From assembly GCF_004153545.1 (NCBI RefSeq), contig NZ_SDVA01000007.1, positions 141,013-205,012 of the forward strand: 64,000 nucleotides of DNA, read 5' to 3'. Numbering within the stretch: position 1 is the stretch's first letter; every line of letters begins with the position of its first letter. The notes beneath the pieces were generated by a model. It ran no database searches. It had not been told where the DNA came from and saw only the letters and a list, made by a program, of their open reading frames with translations. This document shows positions 53,581 through 62,835 of this stretch, in pieces. The stretch is from Serinicoccus sediminis (GTDB lineage: Bacteria; Actinomycetota; Actinomycetes; Actinomycetales; Dermatophilaceae). The translations under genes were made by a program, and so were the position numbers.

Positions 53581-53636
53581 AGCAACCTACGTTACCGTAA
53601 CCTACGCAAGCGAAACCTACGTCTGCGTAGGTTGCT
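53581..53636. promoter_or_regulatory. Dense operator array before the nitronate monooxygenase-like gene
   Basis: AACCTACG occurs directly at 53584, 53599 and 53614 (15-base period) and inverted, CGTAGGTT, at 53626. The outer copies extend to an 11-base inverted repeat, AGCAACCTACG with CGTAGGTTGCT. A separate perfect palindrome GTTACCGTAAC covers 53591-53601. This looks like cooperative binding by a dimeric, perhaps TetR-type, regulator; no regulator gene is adjacent. Confidence 0.75.
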
Positions 53637-53662
53637 CCCCGACCAGAGAGGTGTCACCTCGC

Positions 53663-55186
53663 ATGGCCGCACCCACCGCCCAGCCCATCCACCTGCCCAC
53701 CCACACCGACCGTCCCCGGCCCACGATCATCCAGGGCGGCATGGGGGTGGCCGTCTCCGGTTGGAGACTGGCCCGGCAGGTGGCGCGCACCGGGCAGCTC
53801 GGTGTGGTCTCCGGCACGGCCATGGACGCGGTGCTCAGCCGGGTCCTGCAGGACGGCGACCCGGGCGGGCACTACCGCCGGGCGCTGGCCGCCTTCCCCG
53901 GCCAGGACATGGCGCAGCGGGTGCTGGACAAGTACTTCATCGACGGCGGCAAGGCCGCGGGCACGCCCTACAAGCCCATCCCCAAGCTGACCCTGGAGAC
54001 GGCCCGCGCCGGGCAGGAGCTGGGGGTCGTCGGCAACTTCGCCGAGGTGTGGCTGGCCAAGGAGGACCTGGCCCAGCACTCCACCGAGGGCGCCGTCGGC
54101 ATCAACTGCCTCGAGAAGGTCCAGATGGCCAACCCCACGGCGATCCTGGGCGCCATGATCGCCGGGGTCGACTACGTGCTCATGGGCGCCGGCATCCCGC
54201 GGGAGATCCCGCAGCTGCTGCGCTCGCTGGCCCAGGGGGAGCCGGGCAGCATCTCGGCCGACGTCGCCGGCGGGTCGATCCGCCGCCACGTCACCGTGGA
54301 CCCGGCCGACCTGCTCGGCGAGGACCTGCCGGCGCTGACCAAGCCCGACTTCCTGGCGATCATCTCGGTCGACCAGCTCGCCAACTACCTGCACCGCGAC
54401 CCGGAGATCCGCCCCGACGGCTTCGTCGTCGAGCGCCCCCCGGCCGGTGGCCACTCCGCCCCGCCGCGCGGCAAGATGCAGCTCGACGAGGCCGGCGAGC
54501 CCGTCTACGGCGACCGTGACGAGGCCAACCTCGCCAAGATGACCCAGATCGGGCTGCCGTTCTGGATGGCCGGCGCCTACTCGACGCCGGACAAGGTCGC
54601 CGAGGCCCTCGAGGCCGGTGCCGTCGGGGTGCAGGTCGGCACCCTCTTCGCCCTGTCGAAGGACTCCGGCCTCGCCGACGGGCCCCGTGGGCAGCTGCTC
54701 GGTCAGCTGCGCACCGGCGAGCTGTCCGTCCGCAACGACCCGCGCGCCAGCCCGACCGGCTTCCCGTTCAAGGTCGCGACCCTGGAGGGCACCGCCAGCC
54801 AGGTCGAGGTCTACGAGGCGCGCCCGCGCCTGTGCGACCTGTCCTACCTGCGCCAGCCCTACGAGCGCGAGGACGGCGAGGTCGGCTACCGCTGCGCGTC
54901 CGAGCCGGTCCACATGTACCTCAAGAAGGGCGGCGACGAGGCCGACACCGTGGGGCGCAAGTGCCTGTGCAACGGGCTCATGGCCAACATCGGCCTGGGG
55001 CAGGAGCGCAAGGACGGGTATGCCGAGGACACCCTCGTCACGCTCGGCCAGGACCTGGCCGGCGCCACCACGCTCATCGAGCGGCACCCCGAGGGCTGGA
55101 CCGCGGTCCAGGCGCTGGACTACCTGCAGGAGCAGGTGCCCGCGCAGCACCAGACGGCGGCGCAGGAGCTGCGGCACACCGCCTGA
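53663..55186 (+). CDS. Nitronate monooxygenase / PfaD-like flavoprotein
   Basis: A 507-residue TIM-barrel flavoprotein of the 2-nitropropane dioxygenase/PfaD family. Landmarks are IIQGGMGVAVSGWRLA at the N-terminus, INCLEKVQMANPTAILGAMIAG-like sequence (about 145-165), VLMGAGIPREIP, and GAVGVQVGTLFALSKDSG (about 315-332), which binds the FMN phosphate. The protein is longer than simple nitronate monooxygenases, with an extra C-terminal region containing KCLCNGLMANIGLGQ, as in PfaD-type enoyl reductases of polyunsaturated-fatty-acid systems. No PKS genes are nearby. I prefer the ATG at 53663 to the GTG at 53651, which directly abuts the purine run. The operator array lies just upstream. Confidence 0.85.
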   Translation: MAAPTAQPIHLPTHTDRPRPTIIQGGMGVAVSGWRLARQVARTGQLGVVSGTAMDAVLSRVLQDGDPGGHYRRALAAFPGQDMAQRVLDKYFIDGGKAAGTPYKPIPKLTLETARAGQELGVVGNFAEVWLAKEDLAQHSTEGAVGINCLEKVQMANPTAILGAMIAGVDYVLMGAGIPREIPQLLRSLAQGEPGSISADVAGGSIRRHVTVDPADLLGEDLPALTKPDFLAIISVDQLANYLHRDPEIRPDGFVVERPPAGGHSAPPRGKMQLDEAGEPVYGDRDEANLAKMTQIGLPFWMAGAYSTPDKVAEALEAGAVGVQVGTLFALSKDSGLADGPRGQLLGQLRTGELSVRNDPRASPTGFPFKVATLEGTASQVEVYEARPRLCDLSYLRQPYEREDGEVGYRCASEPVHMYLKKGGDEADTVGRKCLCNGLMANIGLGQERKDGYAEDTLVTLGQDLAGATTLIERHPEGWTAVQALDYLQEQVPAQHQTAAQELRHTA

Positions 55187-55304
55187 CGCGCGTCCTGCGT
55201 CGGCCCCTGCGAGGCTGGTGCTTATGATCAGGGCACCGCACTGCCGCGTCGGCCCGTAGTCAGGGGGGTCGCTTCCGGGCGTGCACGTCCGGAAGGGGTC
55301 CACG

Positions 55305-56630
55305 ATGACCGCCATGAGCAGCAGCATGCAGGCAGACCGGTCGCGCGAGGAGCGCAAGGTCCTCGCCGGCACGCTGGTCGGCACCACCATCGAGTGGTAC
55401 GACTTCTTCATCTACGCGCAGGCCGCCGCGCTCGTCCTCGGCCAGCTGTTCTTCGCCCCCATGGGGGAGGGTGGGGCCCAGCTCGCCGCGTGGGCCTCGC
55501 TTGGCATCAGCTTCCTGGTGCGCCCGCTCGGTGCTGTCGTCGCCGGGCACCTCGGTGACCGGTTCGGGCGCAAGGTCGTGCTCGTCTTCACCCTCGTCGG
55601 GATGGGTGGAGCCACGGCCATCATCGGTCTGCTCCCGACCTACGCGCAGATCGGTGTCGCGGCACCCGTCCTGCTCATCCTCATGCGGCTGCTGCAGGGC
55701 TTCTCGGCCGGTGGTGAGTGGGGCGGGGCCGCCCTCATGTCGGTCGAGCACGCCCCGAAGGGTCGGCGCGGGCTTTTCGGCGCCTACCCGCAGATCGGGG
55801 TGCCGATCGGCATGATCCTGGCCACGTTGTTCATGTTCGGGCTGAGCACCGTCATGACCGACGAGCAGTTCCTCGCGTGGGGCTGGCGCATCCCCTTCCT
55901 CTTCTCGATCCTGCTCATCGGGGTGGGCTACTGGATCCGCCGGGCCGTCGAGGAGTCGCCGGTCTTCGCCGAGATGGCGCGGCTGCGGCAGGAGGAGTCG
56001 GCCCCGCTCGGCGAGCTGTTCCGCCACCACCGCAAGAACGTCCTGCTCGCGGCGCTCATCTTCGCCGCCAACAACGCCGCCGGCTATCTCGTCATCGCCT
56101 ACTTCAACGGCTACGGCGTCAACGCGCTCGGCATGGAGCGCACCGAGACGCTCATCGCCTCGCTCATCGGCGGCGTCGGGTGGCTGGTCTTCACGCTCTA
56201 CGGCGGCCACATCTCCGACCGCATCGGCCGTGTCCTGACCTTCCAGATCGGCTACGGCATCATCATCCTGTGGGCGATCCCCATGTGGTTCCTGCTCGAC
56301 ACCGCCTCGTTGCCGCTGTTCACGCTGGCCATCCTCGTGCTGACGCTCGGGCTCGGACCGTCCTACGGCCCGCAGTCGGCGCTCTACGCCGAGATGTTCC
56401 CGGCCCGGGTGCGCTACTCCGGCGTCTCCATCGGGTATGCCCTCGGCTCGATCATCGGCGGTGCCTTCGCCCCGCTCATCGCCGAGCTGCTGCTGCAGCG
56501 CACCGGGCAGTCCTGGAGCATCGGGGTCTACATCGCGGTGCTGGCGGTCATCTCCTTCGCCGCGGTCTCGATGGTGCCGAAGTCCCTCCAGGACTCCGAC
56601 CTGCACCTGGAGGAGCGGGCCCGCAGCTGA
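55305..56630 (+). CDS. MFS transporter, metabolite:H+ symporter (MHS/ShiA-ProP type)
   Basis: A 441-residue permease with twelve membrane helices. The N-terminus GTTIEWYDFFIYAQAAAL is characteristic of the MHS family (shikimate, proline/betaine, citrate carriers). The MFS loop motif GHLGDRFGRKVVL (about 85-97) and its second copy GHISDRIGRV are present, as is QGFSAGGEWGGA. The ATG at 55305 has GGAAGGGG six bases upstream. The substrate cannot be told. It follows the flavoprotein gene by about 120 bases and may have its own promoter. Confidence 0.9.
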   Translation: MTAMSSSMQADRSREERKVLAGTLVGTTIEWYDFFIYAQAAALVLGQLFFAPMGEGGAQLAAWASLGISFLVRPLGAVVAGHLGDRFGRKVVLVFTLVGMGGATAIIGLLPTYAQIGVAAPVLLILMRLLQGFSAGGEWGGAALMSVEHAPKGRRGLFGAYPQIGVPIGMILATLFMFGLSTVMTDEQFLAWGWRIPFLFSILLIGVGYWIRRAVEESPVFAEMARLRQEESAPLGELFRHHRKNVLLAALIFAANNAAGYLVIAYFNGYGVNALGMERTETLIASLIGGVGWLVFTLYGGHISDRIGRVLTFQIGYGIIILWAIPMWFLLDTASLPLFTLAILVLTLGLGPSYGPQSALYAEMFPARVRYSGVSIGYALGSIIGGAFAPLIAELLLQRTGQSWSIGVYIAVLAVISFAAVSMVPKSLQDSDLHLEERARS

Positions 56631-56709
56631 CCCGGTCACCCGGCATACCTCGTCGGTCACCGGGAGAGGCGGTCGCCGCCTGTCCGCGTGCCGCCCTACG
56701 GTGCTGCTC

Positions 56710-57267
56710 ATGAGCGAGATCACCATCGACGACGCGGGGCGCCCCGAGCCTCCGCTGGCGGCCGGGGAGGCCGCGACCCTGGCCGGCTTCCTCGACTACC
56801 AGCGGGCCACGCTGGAGTGGAAGACCCGCGACGTGGAGGCCGGTGGGCTGCGCCTCAGCCTGCCCGGGCACCCGAGCCGGATGACCCTCGGCGGCCTGCT
56901 CAAGCACCTGGCGTGGGTGGAGGACCACTGGTTCACCCAGGTGCTCTCGCGCTCGTCCATGCCCGCCCCGTGGGTCGACGTGGACTGGTCGGCCGACCAG
57001 GACTGGGAGTGGTTCAGCGCCGCCGGTGACGACCCCGAGGTGCTGCGGGAGCTCTGGGCGGGCTCGGTGGAGCGGTCGCGGGCCGTGCTCGCCGAGGCGC
57101 TGCGGGCCGACGTGCCGGACCCGCTGGGCCGGACCCACCCGGCCTGGGGCGGGCAGGCCCAGGTCTCGGTGCGGTGGGTGCTGACCCACATGGTCGAGGA
57201 GTACGCACGGCACAACGGCCACGCCGACGTGCTGCGCGAGCTGGTCGACGGGCAGACGGGGGAGTAG
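56710..57267 (+). CDS. DinB superfamily protein (DUF664, mycothiol-dependent transferase type)
   Basis: A 185-residue four-helix-bundle protein. Probable metal-binding histidines lie in [11 protein letters not shown] (about 64-74) and [18 protein letters not shown] (about 160-177). DUF664 relatives in actinobacteria include mycothiol or bacillithiol S-transferases. The ATG at 56710 follows TACGGT by 7 bases, suggesting a leaderless message. It is a single gene between the MFS gene and prfB. Confidence 0.85.
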   Translation: MSEITIDDAGRPEPPLAAGEAATLAGFLDYQRATLEWKTRDVEAGGLRLSLPGHPSRMTLGGLLKHLAWVEDHWFTQVLSRSSMPAPWVDVDWSADQDWEWFSAAGDDPEVLRELWAGSVERSRAVLAEALRADVPDPLGRTHPAWGGQAQVSVRWVLTHMVEEYARHNGHADVLRELVDGQTGE

Positions 57268-57319
57268 CCGCCCGCCGCGGGTCCGGAGCGAACGCCGCGC
57301 TGGCGTAGGCTGGTGGATC

Positions 57320-58432
57320 GTGGCAGTCGACTTCGAGACCGAGATCAAGCAGCTCCGCACGACCATGGCGTCCGTGCGGGAGGTGACCGACCTCGAGCGC
57401 CTGGGTGCCCAGATCGCCGACCTCGAGGCCGAGGCCAGCGCGCCCGACCTGTGGGACGACGTCGAGCGGGCGCAGAAGCTCACCTCCACGCTCTCCCGGG
57501 CCAAGGCCGAGCACGACAAGGTCACCGGGATGGACGCGCGGATCGACGACCTGGAGGCTCTCGTCGAGCTCGGTCGCGAGGAGAACGACACCGAGACGAT
57601 GCAGGAGGCGGAGAAGGAGCTCGCCGGGCTGCGCAAGGCGGTCCAGCTGCTGGAGGTCCGCACCCTGCTCAACGGGGAGTACGACGTGCGCGAGGCCGTC
57701 GTCACCATCCGCTCCGGCGCCGGTGGCGTGGATGCTGCCGACTTCGCCGAGATGCTGCTGCGGATGTACCTCCGCTGGGCCGAGCGGCACGACTACCCGA
57801 CCGCTGTCCTCGACACGTCCTACGCCGAGGAGGCCGGGCTGAAGTCGGCCACCTTCGAGGTCAAGGTCCCGTATGCCTTCGGCACCCTCGCGGTGGAGGC
57901 GGGCACGCACCGCCTGGTCCGGATCAGCCCCTTCGACAACCAGGGCCGTCGGCAGACCAGCTTCGCCGCGGTCGAGGTCGTGCCCCTCATCGAGAGCACC
58001 GACACGATCGAGATCCCGGAGTCCGACCTCAAGATCGACGTCTTCCGCTCCAGCGGTCCCGGTGGCCAGTCGGTCAACACCACCGACTCCGCCGTCCGGA
58101 TGACCCACCTGCCCACCGGCACGGTCGTCTCGATGCAGAACGAGAAGAGCCAGATCCAGAACCGCGCCGCCGCGCTGCGGGTGCTCCAGTCGAGGCTGCT
58201 GCTGTTGAAGAAGGCCGAGGAGGACGCCGCGCGCAAGGAGATGGCCGGCGACGTCAAGGCCTCGTGGGGCGACCAGATGCGCTCCTACGTCCTGCACCCC
58301 TACCAGATGGTCAAGGACCTGCGGACCGGCCACGAGGTCGGCTCCACCGCCGCGGTGCTCGACGGCGACATCGACGACTTCATCGACGCCGGGATCCGCT
58401 GGAAGCGCTCCGCCGACCGCGAGAACGCCTGA
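57320..58432 (+). CDS. prfB: Peptide chain release factor 2
   Basis: A 370-residue RF2 that reads UGA and UAA and triggers peptide release. The tripeptide anticodon SPF is in [14 protein letters not shown], and the catalytic GGQ is in [17 protein letters not shown]. The N-terminal helical domain is complete. The reading frame is continuous, with no programmed frameshift. The GTG at 57320 has TAGGCT 8 bases upstream. prfB followed by ftsE and ftsX is the usual actinobacterial order; here a nuclease gene on the other strand intervenes. Confidence 0.96.
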   Translation: MAVDFETEIKQLRTTMASVREVTDLERLGAQIADLEAEASAPDLWDDVERAQKLTSTLSRAKAEHDKVTGMDARIDDLEALVELGREENDTETMQEAEKELAGLRKAVQLLEVRTLLNGEYDVREAVVTIRSGAGGVDAADFAEMLLRMYLRWAERHDYPTAVLDTSYAEEAGLKSATFEVKVPYAFGTLAVEAGTHRLVRISPFDNQGRRQTSFAAVEVVPLIESTDTIEIPESDLKIDVFRSSGPGGQSVNTTDSAVRMTHLPTGTVVSMQNEKSQIQNRAAALRVLQSRLLLLKKAEEDAARKEMAGDVKASWGDQMRSYVLHPYQMVKDLRTGHEVGSTAAVLDGDIDDFIDAGIRWKRSADRENA

Positions 58433-58457
58433 GCGGCAGCGGTCTGCGCGCACGGGA

Positions 58458-58492
58458 CGGGCGGCATACCTCGCGCTGAGGTATGCCGCCCG
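58458..58492. terminator. Perfect hairpin between convergent prfB and nuclease genes
   Basis: Arms of 15 bases, CGGGCGGCATACCTC and GAGGTATGCCGCCCG, surround a 5-base loop. It starts 26 bases after the prfB stop and ends 27 bases before the stop of the opposing gene. It has no T-run. Each arm contains the frequent genomic word GGTATGCCG. Confidence 0.8.
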
Positions 58493-58518
58493 CTCACGTC
58501 AGGGCGCGGTGCGCCGGG

Positions 58519-60942
58519 TCAGTTCCTGCCCTTGCCCTTGCCCTTGCCTCGGTTGCCGGTGTCCAGGCCGACCAGGACGGGGTCGTGGTCGGAGCTGGCG
58601 AACTGGTCGTCGCTGTGGAAGTCCACGACGTTGTAGTTGCGCCGGCTGTACTGGAAGGCGATCGACTCGTCGGCGTTGATGTCCCACACGCCGGCGCCGG
58701 TGACCAGGCGCTGGGCCTGCTCGTTGGCGAAGACGTGGTCGAGCGAGCCGAGCCGGCCGCTGAACTGGTAGGTCATCGACTCGGGCTCGTAGGCCCGCGC
58801 CAGGTTGGTGTAGCCGGCCTCCTCGATGATGCGGACCGGGTCCTCCCGGCTGTAGGCGTTGAAGTCACCCATGAGGAAGACCGCCTCGTCGTCGAAGAGC
58901 TCCTCGGTCCACGCGGTGAGGGCCTCCGCCTGGGCGATGCGCGAGGGGTTGGCGTTGCCCTGGCCGGTGCCGTCGTCCTCGCCGGAGCCCTTGGACTTGA
59001 AGTGGTTGGCCACGGCCACGAACGGCTTGCCCGTGCCCTTCGCCTTGAACTTCTGCGCCAGCGGGTAGCGGGCGTTGGCGAAGGCGTCGTCCAGCTGGAT
59101 GAGCGACGGGCCGAGCAGCTGCACCTCCTGCGGGTCGTAGATGAAGGCGGTGCGGATGACGTCCTCGTTCGGCGGCGTGACCGTCGGCGACGGGGCGTAG
59201 GCCCAGCGCTCCTCGCCGGCGTCGGCGTTGAGCGCCGCCACCAGGTCGGCCAGCGCCTGGTCACGCGGGTGGTCGATGTAGGACAGGGCCGCGGAGTTCT
59301 CGATCTCCATGAGCGCCAGGACCTCGGCGTCGGTGCCGTTGATGGCGGTCACCAGCTTGGCCTGCTGGTCGGCGAAGGCCTGCTCGGACCAGGCGCCGCG
59401 GACCTCGCAGAAGTCGGTGCCCACGGGGTTGCCGAAGCGGTCCGCGTAGTAGTCGCAGCCCTCCTCGTCCTGGCCCAGGTCGGAGAAGTAGTTGAGGACG
59501 TTGAACGCGCCGATCTGGATGTTGCCGCCCACCTCGGGCGCGTCGTACTCCCGGTCGTTCTCGCTGCTGATCGGGTCGACCGGGCTCTCCGAGCCGACCA
59601 CCTGGGCCACCGGCTGGTAGTTCCACTGGAAGCGGTAGTCGAGGATGACCGGCTGCTCGAAGGTGACCTGCGAGCCGGTGCGGTGCGGCTCCTGCGCCGA
59701 CAGGTAGGGCAGCGGGGAGTCCTGGGCCGTGCTGTTGCGCAGGTAGTCCCAGCTCGAGCCGTCGTCCAGGGTGATGTACTTCTCCCGGTTGGCGGCCTCG
59801 TAGGCGTCGGCCTCCGGTCCGGGCAGCACCTGGTCGGTCGCCTGGTAGAGCGGCTCGTCACCGATCGCCAGACCCAGCTGGCCGTACTGGTTCAGCTGGT
59901 AGTTGTTGGTGATGGTGTAGGTCCCCTCGGGCTGCACCAGCATGCCCTCGTAGACCTCCTTCTCCGCGTCCGTCACCGGCAGCGTCGCCAGCGCGGTCGG
60001 GACGACCGCCTCGCAGCCGTCTACGACGGTGGCGAAGCCACCGGAGATCTCGGTCAGGCCGTTGTACTCGACGACCTCGGTGCCCTCGACCTCGACGCAG
60101 TCGCCGACCTCCAGGTTGTCGGCCGCCCAGGAGCTGTAGAGGAACACGCCGTCGGACGCGTCACCCGGTGCCTTGGCCGTGCCGCCGGTGCCCGGGGTCT
60201 GCAGGTAGACCCCGTTGAACCCGCCGGTGGGGTAGGCCGCGGTCACGACACCGGTGGTGTTGACCACCTGGCCCTGGAGGGGGGAGGCGGAGCCGGTGCC
60301 CTGGATCTGCGCGATCGTCGCGTCGACGGGCTCCGGGTCGGGCTCGGGCTCGGGGTCCGTGCCGCCACCGCTGCCGGTCGGCGTCGGCTCGCCACGGGTG
60401 AAGTCGGCGGCGTTGTCGTCGGTGTCCGCGGCGTCGGTCCGGCTGGCCGAGGTGGTGTTCGACAGGCCGGGCGCGGCGGCGCTGCCCTCGTAGCGGGACG
60501 CGGAGCCGTAGCCGACCAGGTCGACGACGGTGCCGTCGAGGGTGAGCTCGACGATGCCGTTGGAGCCGGACATGGAGGCGCCGCACTCGGCGTCCGGGCC
60601 CGGCAGCGGGGTGGTGCCGCCGGAGCCGGCGCTCTGCTGGACGAGGAAGTGCGTGCCCGGGGCGACGGTGCCGGTGAGGTCGCAGCTGTTGCCGAGGTTG
60701 CCGGAGGAGGAGTAGTAGGCGACGGCATACCCGTCGAGGTCCACGGGGGAGTCCGTGGAGTTGAAGAGCTCGACGAAGTCGTGGGTGTAGACGGCGCCGC
60801 TGTTGCCGCCGCCGCCGTAGACCTCGTTGACGACGAGGCCCGGTCCGGCGGCCTGGACGGCGGGGGAGAGGGCGACGAGGCCGGTGACGGCCACGGCGGC
60901 CGTCGAGACGGCGGCCACGGCACGCCTGGGGACGTTCTGCAT
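58519..60942 (-). CDS. Secreted LTD-domain ExeM/NucH-type extracellular endonuclease
   Basis: An 807-residue secreted protein. The signal peptide is MQNVPRRAVAAVSTAAVAVT plus a hydrophobic stretch ending VQAAG (cleavage near residue 32). A lamin-tail domain spans about 35-165 (VVNEVYGGGGNSGAVYTHDF), then a Pro/Glu linker, an OB-like domain (about 205-310) and an endonuclease/exonuclease/phosphatase domain (about 470-795) with NVLNYF, LMEIENS, VANHFKSKG, MGDFNAY and SSDHDPVLVG. Such enzymes degrade extracellular DNA for nutrients or biofilm turnover. It ends in a Lys/Gly tail, NRGKGKGKGRN. The ATG at 60942 has GGAG 8 bases upstream; no sorting signal is seen. Confidence 0.92.
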   Translation of the reverse strand: MQNVPRRAVAAVSTAAVAVTGLVALSPAVQAAGPGLVVNEVYGGGGNSGAVYTHDFVELFNSTDSPVDLDGYAVAYYSSSGNLGNSCDLTGTVAPGTHFLVQQSAGSGGTTPLPGPDAECGASMSGSNGIVELTLDGTVVDLVGYGSASRYEGSAAAPGLSNTTSASRTDAADTDDNAADFTRGEPTPTGSGGGTDPEPEPDPEPVDATIAQIQGTGSASPLQGQVVNTTGVVTAAYPTGGFNGVYLQTPGTGGTAKAPGDASDGVFLYSSWAADNLEVGDCVEVEGTEVVEYNGLTEISGGFATVVDGCEAVVPTALATLPVTDAEKEVYEGMLVQPEGTYTITNNYQLNQYGQLGLAIGDEPLYQATDQVLPGPEADAYEAANREKYITLDDGSSWDYLRNSTAQDSPLPYLSAQEPHRTGSQVTFEQPVILDYRFQWNYQPVAQVVGSESPVDPISSENDREYDAPEVGGNIQIGAFNVLNYFSDLGQDEEGCDYYADRFGNPVGTDFCEVRGAWSEQAFADQQAKLVTAINGTDAEVLALMEIENSAALSYIDHPRDQALADLVAALNADAGEERWAYAPSPTVTPPNEDVIRTAFIYDPQEVQLLGPSLIQLDDAFANARYPLAQKFKAKGTGKPFVAVANHFKSKGSGEDDGTGQGNANPSRIAQAEALTAWTEELFDDEAVFLMGDFNAYSREDPVRIIEEAGYTNLARAYEPESMTYQFSGRLGSLDHVFANEQAQRLVTGAGVWDINADESIAFQYSRRNYNVVDFHSDDQFASSDHDPVLVGLDTGNRGKGKGKGRN

Positions 60943-61204
60943 GTGGTGCACTCCAATGGGCTGGGACAGGTGGGTATGCCGCCCGTGACGGCCCCTTGAC
61001 GGTAGCCCGTAGGTGCGACAGACGCGTGCCGATCCGCACGGCACGGCGCAGTTGTCACCCAGAGTTCGCCGCAGATCACCCGATCCGGGAGGCTCGGCGT
61101 GGGAGAGCGTGCCCGGGGAGCACGTCGGCTAGCGTGTCTCGCGGCCGAAACTCCTCACCCACACGCCACACACGTCCCGCACACACCACTGGAGTCCTGC
61201 CCGG

Positions 61205-61896
<692 letters not shown>

Positions 61897-61900
<4 letters not shown>

Positions 61901-62820
61901 GGCCGGGCTTCCTCCTCGGCGAGGTGGGCAACGGCCTGCGCCGCAACTTCTCCATGTTCGTCTCCGTCGTGCTGGTGACGATGGTCTCGCTCTTCTTCCT
62001 CGGGGTGGGCCTGCTGGCCCAGGCGCAGGTGAACACCGCCAAGGGCGAGTGGTACGACCGGGTCCAGGTGTCGATCTTCCTGTGCACCCCCGACTCGACC
62101 GACGCGCCCGGGTGCGCTTCCGGTGCCGTGACGGCCGAGCAGCGCGACCAGATCGAGAGCGACCTGCAGGGGCTGGACCCCCTGGTCACCGAGTACTTCT
62201 ACGAGTCGAACGCCCAGGCCTACGAGCGGTTCACCGAGCAGTTCCGCAACTCCTCGGCCCTGGAGTCGGTGCCGCAGGAGTCCATCCCCGCCTCGTTCCG
62301 GGTCAACCTGTCCGACCCGGCGAAGTACGACGTCATCCGCGCCGCGTTCGAGCAGGCGCCCGGCGTCGACAGCGTCGAGGACCAGCGCGAGGTGGTCGAC
62401 AAGCTCTTCGCCTTCCTCGGCGCGCTCAGCTGGGGGGCGCTCGCGCTCGCCGTGGCCATGGTCGTCTGCGCGGTCCTGCTCATCTCCACGACTATCCGGC
62501 TGACCGCCTGGACCCGCCGCAAGGAGACGGCTATCCAGCGGATGGTGGGCGCCTCCGCGTTCTCCATCCACCTGCCGTTCATCCTCGAGACCGTCGTCGC
62601 CGCCCTGCTCGGCGCGGCCCTGGCCGTGGCCCTGCTGTGGGCGACGGTGCGCTTCGGGATCAGCGGCTTCCTGTCCGAGCTGCTCGCGGGGGAGAGCGGC
62701 CTGGTCAGCCTGGTCGGGGAGCGCGACCTGTGGCTGATCACCCCGTTCCTGGTCGGTGGAGCCGTGCTGCTCGCCGTCGTGACCGCCTGGACCGCGCTGC
62801 GGCGCCACGTCAGGGTCTGA
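61897..62820 (+). CDS. ftsX: Cell division protein FtsX
   Basis: A 307-residue membrane partner of FtsE with four helices: one at about 20-45, then a large extracellular loop (about 46-170), then three at about 175-200, 225-250 and 280-300. The loop carries two cysteines (IFLCTPD and PGCASG) that may form a disulfide, as in mycobacterial FtsX. In actinobacteria this loop binds and activates a coiled-coil peptidoglycan hydrolase. The coiled-coil gene directly downstream is a likely partner. Confidence 0.95.
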
Positions 62821-62835
62821 GAAGGAGAAGACACC

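Noticed and set aside
53133..53650. Small plus- and minus-strand frames through the palindromic repeats, giving recurrent RWWPSEGHDCTRW-like peptides
   Set aside because: The repeated peptide merely mirrors the 41-base DNA repeat; there are no ribosome sites or conserved ends.
57320..58432. Programmed frameshift in prfB
   Set aside because: The RF2 frame is continuous from GTG to stop with no early in-frame TGA, so no frameshift is needed.
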